DNA from: JANOZM01 sp031429355
Lineage (GTDB): Bacteria > Pseudomonadota > Gammaproteobacteria > Burkholderiales > Burkholderiaceae_E
Assembly: GCA_031429355.1 (NCBI GenBank)
Contig: JANOZM010000005.1
Coordinates: 143,488-207,487 of the forward strand
Direction: 5' to 3'
Length of the DNA stretch: 64,000 nucleotides
Shown here in pieces: positions 1 through 8,003 of the stretch; positions within the stretch are counted from its first letter, which is position 1; each line of letters starts with the position of its first letter. Below the pieces are notes generated by a model that worked only from the letters and a program-made list of their open reading frames with translations, searched no databases and was not told the DNA's origin. Position numbers and translations under genes: made by a program.

Positions 1-551
1 AACTAACGCGCGCCAGTGTTCGCTCCAAAATTGCCGTGGTTAGCCAAGAGACTATTTTGTTTAACGACACGATTGGTGCAAATATTAGTTTTGGTTGTGG
101 TGACCGCGCTCAGCCCAGCAACGAAACAATTATGCTCGCTGCAAAAGCGGCGCAACTTACCGAGGTCATTAAACAATTACCACAAGGACTTGAAACGGTT
201 ATTGGCGATAACGGTAATCAACTGTCCGGCGGACAAAGGCAACGACTCGCCATTGCGCGCGCGATCATCAAGGATGCGCCAATTTTGATTTTGGATGAGG
301 CAACATCGGCTTTAGATAACGAGTCTGAACGCGCAGTGCAAGAAGCGCTTGTGGCGCTAATGCGCGGCAAAACTACAATCGTCATTGCCCATCGTTTGTC
401 TACCATTCGAAACGCAAACCGCATCGTTGTAATGGATCGCGGGAAGATTATCGAAATTGGCACCCATGCACAATTATTGGCGATCAATGGGCTGTACGCT
501 CGTTTGTACGCCGATAATGATTTTGAAATAAATACGCCACAAAGTCGATAG
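1..551 (+). CDS. msbA: Lipid A/LPS exporter MsbA, C-terminal part of the ATPase domain (5' truncated by window edge)
   Basis: This is the nucleotide-binding half of an ABC exporter of the MsbA type, which flips lipid A-core across the inner membrane. The frame is open to the window edge, so the gene starts upstream. Visible motifs in order are the Q-loop (VSQE), the signature LSGGQRQRLAIARA, the Walker B ILILDEATSALD and the switch histidine in AHRLST. The stop is at 549-551. The membrane domain and Walker A lie outside the window, so MsbA is inferred from the spacing and wording of the motifs and from the nearby O-antigen ligase. Another lipid or peptide exporter of the same ABC subfamily is possible. 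Confidence 0.8.
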   Translation, partial: LTRASVRSKIAVVSQETILFNDTIGANISFGCGDRAQPSNETIMLAAKAAQLTEVIKQLPQGLETVIGDNGNQLSGGQRQRLAIARAIIKDAPILILDEATSALDNESERAVQEALVALMRGKTTIVIAHRLSTIRNANRIVVMDRGKIIEIGTHAQLLAINGLYARLYADNDFEINTPQSR

Positions 552-590
552 TCGAGTTCGGCTGTCATGTTGGTTTTTCAAAAGACGGTT

Positions 591-989
591 TTATTCGAAC
601 CAGTTTTCAATTCGCAAATTTGGAACTCGTCTAAATTCCTCGAAATTTCGGGTCACCAGGATTAAATCGTTCGAAAGCGCGATCCCAGCAATAAGTAAGT
701 CGTAAGGTCCAATTGGCTTGCCGATCGAATTTAAGAACCTTCGGGTTTGGCCTGCATGTGATGCTGCGGGAGTGTCAAAATTTAAAATTAAGTGGCGATT
801 AGCTAACCCTAAGATGTGGTCTTTTAAAGGCTTGGGATTGGTTGACTTTGACAAACCGAATTCCAGCTCATACAAGTTGATACTGCACAGCACAACATCT
901 TCGAACGGTACGCCAGCCCATTTAGTGCGGATCTGCCCCTGGTTTTTATAAGCGTAAATAATTGTATTTGTATCGAACAAGTACTTCAA
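591..989 (-). CDS. vapC: VapC-type PIN-domain toxin
   Basis: A 132-residue PIN-domain ribonuclease, the usual length for VapC. Acidic residues expected for the metal site are Asp6 in the opening FDTN motif, Glu41, Asp97 in GPYDLLIAG, and the TRNFEEF segment near 113-119. The start codon is TTG at 989-987 and overlaps the antitoxin stop by four bases, as is usual for co-translated toxin-antitoxin pairs. VapC toxins cleave tRNA or rRNA when freed from the antitoxin. The catalytic acids look intact, so the toxin is probably functional. The specific RNA target cannot be read from the sequence. Confidence 0.85.
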   Translation of the reverse strand: MKYLFDTNTIIYAYKNQGQIRTKWAGVPFEDVVLCSINLYELEFGLSKSTNPKPLKDHILGLANRHLILNFDTPAASHAGQTRRFLNSIGKPIGPYDLLIAGIALSNDLILVTRNFEEFRRVPNLRIENWFE

Positions 990-1234
990 AGCAATTCTCG
1001 TTTTGTGTCGGGTGCAAGATCTTCGTTTGAAGTGTCAGTTAACGGAAAGTTTTGCCACTCGTTTTGGTGCTCGTCAATTTGCGCCCAATGGGCAGCCCAG
1101 TCCTGATTGCGCCTAGTTTTTTCAGCTTCAGCAAATTGGGCAAACCACCGACTGACCGACAAATTAGCTTTAGCAGCAGCTTCTTTAACTGCGAGTTCGC
1201 TCGATTCATCTAGGTATATCGTTATTTGAGCCAT
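986..1234 (-). CDS. VapB-like ribbon-helix-helix antitoxin
   Basis: An 82-residue partner of the downstream PIN toxin. The first half (ITIYLDESSELAVKEAAAKA, then LSVSRWFAQ) has the strand-helix-helix pattern of RHH/CopG-type DNA-binding antitoxins. The second half is acidic and tryptophan-rich, as expected for a flexible toxin-binding tail. A purine-rich ribosome site (GGAGAA, antisense of 1239-1244) precedes the ATG. The gene presumably represses its own promoter through the palindrome at 1276-1295. Confidence 0.75.
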   Translation of the reverse strand: MAQITIYLDESSELAVKEAAAKANLSVSRWFAQFAEAEKTRRNQDWAAHWAQIDEHQNEWQNFPLTDTSNEDLAPDTKRELL

Positions 1235-1275
1235 CGAGATTCTCCGAAAAAGTTAGAGGCGTTCGATGTAATTAT

Positions 1276-1295
1276 AATAAAAGTATACTTTTATT
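1276..1295. promoter_or_regulatory. Palindromic operator of the vapBC module
   Basis: A perfect 20-bp palindrome centred between 1285 and 1286, made of AATAAAAGTA and its reverse complement. It lies about 40 bp upstream of the antitoxin start. A symmetric AT-rich site here is what an RHH antitoxin dimer pair would bind. The rest of the gap to 1528 holds no convincing gene. Confidence 0.65.
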
Positions 1296-1528
1296 GCAAT
1301 TAGTTTTTGGTCGCTCATTGAAATCCTCATATTTTTTGGGGCGCTTATCGAATGACTGCGCTACGCTATCCAAATTAAATAAACGTTAGGTAAAAAGCAT
1401 GGGCGAAGGTGTTTTAATCGAGGGTCACGGCGATGAGGCCAGCACAGCATACTAAGTAAAAAACGGCGCGAAGTTATTCGTACTTTAAAAATGTATCAAA
1501 ATTAATCAATTAACTAAAGACTAAAAAT

Positions 1529-2101
1529 ATGAATGTCAGCCGTTACCCCGCCGCACAATTGCAAGACATGCCAACCGATGTTCGTGAAAAAATCATGGCT
1601 GTTCAAGAAAAGGCTGGCTTTGTACCGAATGTGTTTTTGATGCTAGCGCGTCGACCCGAGGAGTTTCGTGCCTTTGTAATTTACCACGATGCTTTAATGC
1701 TCAAGGTTGGTAATTTAACCAAGGGTGAGCGCGAAATGATTGTTGTTGCAACAAGCGGCGCTAACAATTGTTTGTATTGCGTGGTTTCCCACGGGGCGAT
1801 TTTGCGGATATACGAAAAAGATCCGCTAGTCTCCGATCAAGTGGCAGTCAATTACAACAAGGCGAATATATCGCCGCGGCAAAAAGCAATCCTAGCCTTT
1901 GCAATGAAAGTTTCCCTACATTCCAGCGCGTTAAACGACGCCGACTTTAATGCGCTTAAAGAGCATGGTTTAAACGACGAAGATGCTTGGGATATTGGTG
2001 CAATAGCTGGTTTTTTTGCGCTGTCGAACCGTATGGCAAATTTGACTGGGATGATGCCAAATGATGAATTTTATTTGATGGGCCGTGTGCCACGCAAATA
2101 G
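1529..2101 (+). CDS. Peroxidase-related protein, carboxymuconolactone decarboxylase/AhpD-like
   Basis: A 190-residue all-helical protein of the uncharacterised peroxidase-related CMD family. The redox motif CxxCxxxH is present as CLYCVVSH around residues 86-93, preceded by KGEREMIVVATSGANN, a typical AhpD-fold segment. In AhpD these cysteines and the histidine support peroxide or disulfide reduction. The two cysteines and His are intact here. It stands alone between a toxin-antitoxin module and the convergent O-antigen ligase, so context does not define the substrate. Confidence 0.8.
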   Translation: MNVSRYPAAQLQDMPTDVREKIMAVQEKAGFVPNVFLMLARRPEEFRAFVIYHDALMLKVGNLTKGEREMIVVATSGANNCLYCVVSHGAILRIYEKDPLVSDQVAVNYNKANISPRQKAILAFAMKVSLHSSALNDADFNALKEHGLNDEDAWDIGAIAGFFALSNRMANLTGMMPNDEFYLMGRVPRK

Positions 2102-2116
2102 ATTTAATTTGCCGAG

Positions 2117-3316
2117 TTAGGCGTGCGCTATTGTTGACTCTCGTCGAGTAGCCGCAAGCGTTATGCCTAACAAAAATAGTAAGGGCAAAGAAAAAACGGT
2201 GTCGCGTAAGGTAGCGTTAAAAAACGAAGCCCAGACCCAAGCACAGCAAACGATTAAGCCACAACTGTGCCAAGGATGGCTCCCGCGCCAAGTCCGAAAA
2301 AATACTAGTCCAATGAAGCTAATAAAAAAAGCGACTGCTGGCCAACCAGCTTGAGCGGCTAATCCTAGATACTCGTTGTGAGCCGTTGTTGATGTGTGCG
2401 CACCGGATAGTTGCCGACGCTTTTCCCAAGCCCCTTCCCAATTACCAAGCCCTTGGCCAAAGTGGGGGCTAGCTGCAAAAAGTTCGACTGAAAGTTTGTT
2501 CATTTCGCCGCGTACTGCCATTGAATTTGTTTGCGCGTCGCTTACTTGCGTTGTCGCGTAACCAAGCACTGCTTGTCGAATGCGTTCGGCGGCAACTGGC
2601 GAACTTAGAATTACGCCAGTCGTTAAAATACTTGCACCCAAGCAAACAATAATTTTGGTTTTTAACGGAAACTTTTCGCGCAACAGTAACGCAATAATTG
2701 CGATTGGCAACAACATCAGAGCCGTACGTGATTGTGCTGTCCACAAAACAACCCAAGCGCACAATGCCGACCCTAGTGGGTAAAAGGAATGAGAGGTGTC
2801 ATTTGTTGCTGCAGCGTCGCTTTCTGCCAACCCGCAGGCTAAAAACATAGCCGATCCCAACGCCAAAAGACTTAGATTTGAAATAGATTTATTACCCGTG
2901 TAATCGATAAGAGCGCGCCAAATTTGAGCGTCGGGCAAATGAAAAACCTTGTCAATTAGCACGATTAAAGCAGCGAGTGCACTCGCGCTTAAAAAAACAC
3001 GGATTGTTTTGTAAGCTAGTGCGCTCGGGACCTTAAGTGCAACTAACGGGGCCAGTAAAACCAATAAATAAACGCCGAAGTAGGCGCGTTTTGGGTTAAA
3101 CGATTGGTTTGAGATAAACCCGGAAATTAGTAACCACGTTATAAAACCAAAGCACAACCAGGTGAGCGGATTATGAAAAAATTTTGGTGTGTTAAAAAGA
3201 CTTGCAAGCACTATTAGCAGCAGAAAAAACCAAGCAAAACCAATCGGAAAGTAAATTGAGGCCGCCATACCGAGGCAGCCCATAACCAATAAACGATCTT
3301 GAAGTTTGCGAATCAA
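2117..3316 (-). CDS. O-antigen ligase/polymerase family membrane protein (WaaL/Wzy_C type)
   Basis: A 399-residue protein with about ten to twelve hydrophobic segments and a large periplasmic loop near residues 250-320 ending in THSTTAHNEYLGLAAQAG-like wording. The H-N-x-x-L pattern after that loop is characteristic of the O-antigen ligase superfamily. Such enzymes join O-antigen or other glycans from undecaprenyl carriers to lipid A-core or to protein. The proximity of msbA suggests lipopolysaccharide assembly. Distinguishing ligase from Wzy polymerase is not possible from sequence alone. Confidence 0.75.
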   Translation of the reverse strand: MIRKLQDRLLVMGCLGMAASIYFPIGFAWFFLLLIVLASLFNTPKFFHNPLTWLCFGFITWLLISGFISNQSFNPKRAYFGVYLLVLLAPLVALKVPSALAYKTIRVFLSASALAALIVLIDKVFHLPDAQIWRALIDYTGNKSISNLSLLALGSAMFLACGLAESDAAATNDTSHSFYPLGSALCAWVVLWTAQSRTALMLLPIAIIALLLREKFPLKTKIIVCLGASILTTGVILSSPVAAERIRQAVLGYATTQVSDAQTNSMAVRGEMNKLSVELFAASPHFGQGLGNWEGAWEKRRQLSGAHTSTTAHNEYLGLAAQAGWPAVAFFISFIGLVFFRTWRGSHPWHSCGLIVCCAWVWASFFNATLRDTVFSLPLLFLLGITLAATRRESTIAHA

Positions 3317-3359
3317 ATTGCACCTAAGGCATTAGTATTCAGTTGCAAAACGGAAAAAT

Positions 3360-4811
3360 TTATAGCAACACAATGTCGTAATTTTCTTGTTGATAACTAG
3401 ATTCTGAATGAAGGCTAATTGGCTTGCCAACTTCGTCGCCAAGTTGAGCTAAGTGCTGGGACTCTTCATCTAAAAACATTTCGATTACATTTGCAGAAGC
3501 TACGACTTTAAATTCCCGTGGATTAAATTGAACCGACTCGCGAGCGATCTCTCGCATTATTTCGAAGCACACAGTTCGCGCTGTTTTCACTTGACCTTTG
3601 CCTTCGCATGCGGGGCAGGGCTCACACATAACGTGCGCTAGGGATTCACGGGTGCGCTTGCGGGTCATTTCAACTAAACCTAAGCTCGAAAATTCGCTAA
3701 TTGAGGTGCGTGTCCGCTCTTGGTTTAACGAACGTTTTAATTCGCTAAGAACGTTATGGCGATGTTCGGCGTTTTGCATATCGATAAAATCAATAATGAT
3801 AATGCCACCTAAATTACGCAGTCGTAATTGGCGTGCAATGGTGTGAGCCGCCTCAAGATTGGTTTTAAATATAGTGTCATCAAAATTTCGACCACCCACA
3901 TAACCACCGGTGTTGATATCGATTGTCGTCATCGCTTCGGTCTGGTCAATCATTAAGTAACCACCCGACTTCAAGTCGACTCGGCGACTTAATGCACGCT
4001 GAATTTCTTCATCGATTCGGTGCAAATCAAATAACGGGCGTTCAGCTTTATACAGCGTTAGGCGATGTGCTAATGCGGGCATGTAACTGGCCGAAAACAC
4101 TTGAAGATCTTTTAATGTTGACGCCGAATCAACTAAAACTAAATCGGTCTCTTCGCGCACCATATCGCGTAAAATTCGTTGCGACAGGCTTAGCTCTTGG
4201 TAGAGTAACGCGGGGGCTGGGCTCGTTAAAGTTAACTCTAAAATTTGCCGCCAACGGCGAATCAGATAAGCAACATCGGCCGCAAGCTCTGCCGGTAAGG
4301 CGTCTTCGGCCATAGTGCGAATGATGAAGCCGCCTTTTTCACCGGGCGGTAAAAGGGCTTGTACTTGTTCGCGTAGCGCTGTGCGCTCTTTTTCGTCACC
4401 AATGCGTTGCGAAACACCAATATGCGGGTCTTGCGGTAAATAAACCAAAAAACGCCCTGCAATACTAATTTGCGTACTGAGTCGTGCGCCTTTGGTGCCG
4501 ATTGGGTCTTTAATGACTTGTACTAACAAAGACTGGCCGTCGAACATTAGTTTTTCTAAGGGCAGTACCGATTGTCCGCTACGATGTTGCCAAACATCAG
4601 CAATATGCAAAAACGCAGCGCGCTCAAGACCAATGTCAATAAATGCCGATTGCATACCAGGCAATACTCGGGCTACTTTTCCTAAATAGATATTGCCAAC
4701 AAGGCCACGAGTTGCTTCACGCTCTATATGAATTTCCTGCACGATCCCTTGCACTACCAGCGCGGCGCGTGTTTCGTGGGATGCAACATTAATTAGTATT
4801 TCTTCAGCCAT
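3360..4811 (-). CDS. rng: Ribonuclease G
   Basis: A 483-residue RNase E/G family endoribonuclease of normal RNase G length. It has an N-terminal S1 domain (about residues 38-120), then the catalytic DNase I-like domain with the Mg-binding aspartates in TTIDINTGG and IIIIDFIDM. The zinc-link cysteines follow in CEPCPACEGKG. The long RNase E degradosome scaffold is absent, which points to RNase G. It acts in the cytoplasm on 16S rRNA 5' maturation and mRNA turnover. It lies at the end of the nadD-rsfS-rlmH-maf-rng series, with 46 bp to maf. Confidence 0.93.
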   Translation of the reverse strand: MAEEILINVASHETRAALVVQGIVQEIHIEREATRGLVGNIYLGKVARVLPGMQSAFIDIGLERAAFLHIADVWQHRSGQSVLPLEKLMFDGQSLLVQVIKDPIGTKGARLSTQISIAGRFLVYLPQDPHIGVSQRIGDEKERTALREQVQALLPPGEKGGFIIRTMAEDALPAELAADVAYLIRRWRQILELTLTSPAPALLYQELSLSQRILRDMVREETDLVLVDSASTLKDLQVFSASYMPALAHRLTLYKAERPLFDLHRIDEEIQRALSRRVDLKSGGYLMIDQTEAMTTIDINTGGYVGGRNFDDTIFKTNLEAAHTIARQLRLRNLGGIIIIDFIDMQNAEHRHNVLSELKRSLNQERTRTSISEFSSLGLVEMTRKRTRESLAHVMCEPCPACEGKGQVKTARTVCFEIMREIARESVQFNPREFKVVASANVIEMFLDEESQHLAQLGDEVGKPISLHSESSYQQENYDIVLL

Positions 4812-4857
4812 CGAGATTTTTCCTTGATCACGATAGTAACCCGAAAAAAATGTCTAA

Positions 4858-5472
4858 TTATTTGGAACCTAAATTGGATAGATTTAGAAGTTTGGCAGTT
4901 TCAAAAAGTGGCAAACCCATAATGCCTGAATAAGAGCCCTCAATATGTTTAACAAATGTTGCCGCATAACCTTGGATAGCGTAGGCGCCCGCTTTACCGA
5001 AGGGCTCGCCCGTGGCTACGTATCGATCAATCTCTGAGCCTTTAAGGCGCCTAAATTGAATCCGAGAACGCGACAGTGCAAGGCTTATCGAATGATCTTT
5101 TGGAGAGCTAACTTTCGCCACTGCAACTGCTGTTAAAACTTTATGTGTTTTGCCGCTGAGCTGCGATAAGATTTCTTTGGCGTGCTCAGCGTTTTCTGGT
5201 TTGCCAAAAAAGGTACCGCCAATGGCAACCGTGGTGTCTGATACCAAGATGGGTAATACGAGGCGCTCTTGTAATCTCATTCTAGCGACTGCTGCGTCGG
5301 CCTTGGCCCTAGTAACCCGCTCGACATACTGAACTGGTGACTCACCTTGAATGGTCGCCTCAAGTTGTTCTGCATCTTCGTCGGCGGTGGGTAACAGCAA
5401 TTCAAATTGAACGCCAATTTGTTCTAGCAATTGTGCTCTGCGCGGGCTCTGGGATGCGAGGTAAATAGTCAT
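4858..5472 (-). CDS. maf: Maf nucleoside-triphosphate pyrophosphatase
   Basis: A 204-residue Maf protein. The N-terminal signature LASQSPRRAQLL and the C-terminal YAIQGYAATF and GSYSGIMGLPL segments are typical of the YhdE subgroup, which hydrolyses dTTP/UTP and modified pyrimidine nucleotides as a house-cleaning enzyme. It is followed by rng and preceded by rlmH with a 24-bp gap, the usual betaproteobacterial arrangement. Length and motifs look complete. Confidence 0.92.
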   Translation of the reverse strand: MTIYLASQSPRRAQLLEQIGVQFELLLPTADEDAEQLEATIQGESPVQYVERVTRAKADAAVARMRLQERLVLPILVSDTTVAIGGTFFGKPENAEHAKEILSQLSGKTHKVLTAVAVAKVSSPKDHSISLALSRSRIQFRRLKGSEIDRYVATGEPFGKAGAYAIQGYAATFVKHIEGSYSGIMGLPLFETAKLLNLSNLGSK

Positions 5473-5496
5473 GAAAATCCGGTTTTGCTAAATGGC

Positions 5497-5967
5497 TTAG
5501 TCACGGTGATAGGGATGATTATCAATGATTGATCGGGCACGAAATAATTGCTCTAACAAGAGCACTCGAACTAGGGCATGTGGCAGCGTTAGGCTCGATA
5601 AACGAATCGTTTCATTCGCTTTATCTTTTAACGAACTTGACAAGCCGTCGGGACCACCAATTACGATGACAGTTTCTAAACCTGAAGCAGCCCAGTGTTC
5701 CATCCGACTAGCCAATTGCCTCGTCGTGAAGTCTTTGCCACGTTCGTCCAAAATGACTAAATGATGCCGATCGGGTAAAGCCGCTTCTATTGCAAGGGCT
5801 TCTTGCTGCATCCAACGCTCGGCGTTGTTTGACTCATTGCGTTGTGCCGCCTTAATCTCAACAAAACTCAATTTGAAATCAGGTGGAAACCGTGTGCTGT
5901 AATCATCGACCGCGGTTTTTACCCAAGCCGGAGGCTTGGTTCCAACGGCGATAATTTTGCAACGCAT
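5497..5967 (-). CDS. rlmH: 23S rRNA (pseudouridine-1915-N3) methyltransferase
   Basis: A 156-residue SPOUT methyltransferase matching RlmH in length and wording. The knot region contains VIVIGGPDGLS, which binds S-adenosylmethionine, and the C-terminus HALVRVLLLEQLFRA leads to a terminal NHPYHRD. It methylates pseudouridine 1915 of 23S rRNA on assembled ribosomes. Its place directly downstream of rsfS links two ribosome-associated functions, which is conserved across many bacteria. Confidence 0.95.
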   Translation of the reverse strand: MRCKIIAVGTKPPAWVKTAVDDYSTRFPPDFKLSFVEIKAAQRNESNNAERWMQQEALAIEAALPDRHHLVILDERGKDFTTRQLASRMEHWAASGLETVIVIGGPDGLSSSLKDKANETIRLSSLTLPHALVRVLLLEQLFRARSIIDNHPYHRD

Positions 5968-6025
5968 TAAGCGGCCTAAAAAAGTTGGTCAGTGATAGTT
6001 AACTAAAACTTAAAAATTTTTGGTT

Positions 6026-7321
6026 TTATTTTTTAGCTACTTTTTTAACTGCTGCCTTTTTGGCTGGAGCCTTGGCTGCAATTTTCTTTGCTGGTGCTTT
6101 TGCAGCAACCTTTTTAGCAGGGGCCTTGGCAACTACTTTTGCAGCTACTTTTTTCGCTGGTGCCTTGGCAACTACTTTAGCAGTTACTTTTTTAGCTGGT
6201 ACCTTAACAACTACCTTTGAAGCTGCTTTCTTAGCAGGTACTTTTGCTTTTTTAGTAACTACTTTTGCAACTACCTTCTTCGCAGGGGCTTTCGCGCTAG
6301 CCTTTTTAGCAGGCGCTTTTGAAGCGACTTTCTTAGCCGGTGACTTAGCAATTACCTTTGCTATTGTCTTTTTAGCAGGCGCTTTTGCATCTAACTTGAC
6401 AGCAACTTTCTTAATTGGCGCTTTTGCGGCTACTTTTTTCGCAGTCACTTTTGTTGCTACTTTTTTAACGGGTGCTATTGCAACAGCTTTTTTGGCAGGA
6501 GCTTTTGCAACGGCCTTCTTCGCTGGTGTTTTTGCAGCCACTATTTTCGCTGACGCTTTTGCAGCTGGCTTCTTGGCAGGAGCTTTTGCCACGACCACTT
6601 TTGGAGCAACTTTTGCGGCAGCCTTTTTGGCTGGCGCTTTAGCAACTACTTTTTTGGCGGGTGTTGTTACCGCTACTTGTGCAGCCACTTTTACGGCGGG
6701 CGCTTTGACGATTTCTTTTATGACCGGCGCAACTACTGTTGCTTTTACTACGGCTACTTTTTTAGCCGGTTTAGCCACAACAACTTTTGTCACTGGGGTT
6801 ACCACGGCGCTAGTCTCGCTCGGTGCTGATGCTTCTAAAGGTGCTTTAAAAACAGGAGCCGGAACTACAGGCGCAGCAATTTTTGGAGTCACTTTAGGTA
6901 AGTTGACTGGGGCCACTTTGTTGGCCATTACCTTAGCGGCGGGTTTTGGCCCACTTGATTTATTGGATGCTGGTTTCTTTGCAGAGCCAGTTTCAATTGG
7001 GTAGGTACCCCAAAGTTCTTCTAAGTGGTAGTAGTCACGAATAGCGGGCTGCATAATATGGCAAATTAAATCGCCGCAATCGACTAGTAGCCATTCGCCG
7101 GTTTCTGCACCTTCGACGGAAATGATTTTGCCACCGGCTTGTTTTACGTCTTGAAGAACGCTGTTGGCTAAGGCGCGGGTTTGCCGGTTAGAAGTACCGC
7201 TGCAAATAATTACACGATCAAACAGATCGGTTAGTTTGGTGCTGTCAAAAGCCAAGATGTGTTGGGCTTTTACGTCTTCGAGGGCATTTACAACCACACG
7301 TTGTAGTTCATCGATATTCAT
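6026..7321 (-). CDS. rsfS: Ribosomal silencing factor RsfS with long histone-H1-like Lys/Ala C-terminal tail
   Basis: Residues 1 to about 112 are a normal RsfS domain, with the conserved Asp-rich and SRQTRA-like segments (SNRQTRALAN) and HIMQPAIRDYYHLEELW. RsfS binds L14 of the 50S subunit and blocks subunit joining in starvation. Most family members end there. Here the frame runs on for about 320 residues of Ala, Lys, Val and Pro, dominated by AKAPAKK-type units, resembling eukaryotic H1 tails and bacterial H1-like proteins such as BpH1 or AlgP. No stop or frameshift separates the two parts. A tail of this kind should bind nucleic acid and may vary in length between strains. Confidence 0.9.
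   Translation of the reverse strand: MNIDELQRVVVNALEDVKAQHILAFDSTKLTDLFDRVIICSGTSNRQTRALANSVLQDVKQAGGKIISVEGAETGEWLLVDCGDLICHIMQPAIRDYYHLEELWGTYPIETGSAKKPASNKSSGPKPAAKVMANKVAPVNLPKVTPKIAAPVVPAPVFKAPLEASAPSETSAVVTPVTKVVVAKPAKKVAVVKATVVAPVIKEIVKAPAVKVAAQVAVTTPAKKVVAKAPAKKAAAKVAPKVVVAKAPAKKPAAKASAKIVAAKTPAKKAVAKAPAKKAVAIAPVKKVATKVTAKKVAAKAPIKKVAVKLDAKAPAKKTIAKVIAKSPAKKVASKAPAKKASAKAPAKKVVAKVVTKKAKVPAKKAASKVVVKVPAKKVTAKVVAKAPAKKVAAKVVAKAPAKKVAAKAPAKKIAAKAPAKKAAVKKVAKK
6030..6720. repeat. Degenerate tandem repeats encoding the AKAPAKK-rich tail
   Basis: The 3' part of rsfS is made of imperfect short units, read on the plus strand as recurring GCAGGAGCTTTTGC-like stretches in multiples of three bases. 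They code for (K)APAKK(V/A) units. Because the units are in phase with codons, slippage or recombination would change tail length without frameshift. The same composition creates a long spurious plus-strand reading frame. Confidence 0.8.
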
Positions 7322-7333
7322 GCGGCTAGCCTT

Positions 7334-8002
7334 TTAAGAATTGTAGAGCTTGTTTTGTTGGATGTACTGTAGCACTGTAGGCGGCACTAGGGTAGTGACA
7401 TCCTCATGCAGTTGTAACGAACGACGTAGCGCTGTGGACGACACCGCTACTGGTGGCATTGAAAAAAACACGATAGATCCGGCCGTTTTATCGGGTAGGG
7501 TTTGGCAGCCGTGCCGCTGCAATAATTGCTCTACCGGCCCAGGTAAATCGCTCAAATTAATGCTTTCGCGCTGGGTCACCGCAATATGGCAATAATTTAA
7601 TAACTCGTCCCAACGATGCCAAGTCGCTAAGTTACGAAACTGATCGCTACCCAAAATAAGAACTAGGCTATTGTTGCTCTTCACCTCATTTGCATCACGT
7701 TGACGAATTTCGATCAACGTATCAATCGTATAACTTGGGCCTTCACGGCGCGTTTCTAATGCGTCGATACCCATTAAAGCTTGATCGTTATTGCAAGCAT
7801 TTAGCCATGGTGCTAAAGCCAGATTAAGCATTTGCAACCGATGTTTGGCGGGTGTAATTGTCCGTGTTTTTTGCCAAGGTTGACCGCTAGGTATAAACAA
7901 CAATTGATCTAAATGCAGCGCATCAATCGCGGTTCGCGCAAGCGCTAGGTGCCCAATGTGTATCGGATCAAATGTGCCGCCTAAAAGACCTAAGCGCGCC
8001 AA
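7334..8002 (-). CDS. nadD: Nicotinate-nucleotide adenylyltransferase
   Basis: NadD joins nicotinate mononucleotide and ATP in NAD synthesis. The nucleotidyltransferase motif GGTFDPIHIGH lies at the N-terminus and the ISSTALRR-like motif appears as VSSTALRRSL near the C-terminus. A longer reading frame extends to 8095 but would overlap hemF by about 90 bp and adds residues not found in the family. A TTG at 8002-8000, one base after the hemF stop, places the conserved RLGLLGGTFDP at the expected position and gives 222 residues, a normal length. I prefer that start. rsfS follows after 12 bp. Confidence 0.9.
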   Translation of the reverse strand: MARLGLLGGTFDPIHIGHLALARTAIDALHLDQLLFIPSGQPWQKTRTITPAKHRLQMLNLALAPWLNACNNDQALMGIDALETRREGPSYTIDTLIEIRQRDANEVKSNNSLVLILGSDQFRNLATWHRWDELLNYCHIAVTQRESINLSDLPGPVEQLLQRHGCQTLPDKTAGSIVFFSMPPVAVSSTALRRSLQLHEDVTTLVPPTVLQYIQQNKLYNS

Positions 8003-8003
8003 A

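Noticed and set aside
6060..7004. Long plus-strand reading frame of about 314 codons opposite rsfS
   Set aside because: It is the antisense of the Lys/Ala repeat tail; biased codons remove stops. The protein is a hydrophobic Ala/Phe/Thr repeat with no start signal, and the minus strand has the conserved RsfS domain.
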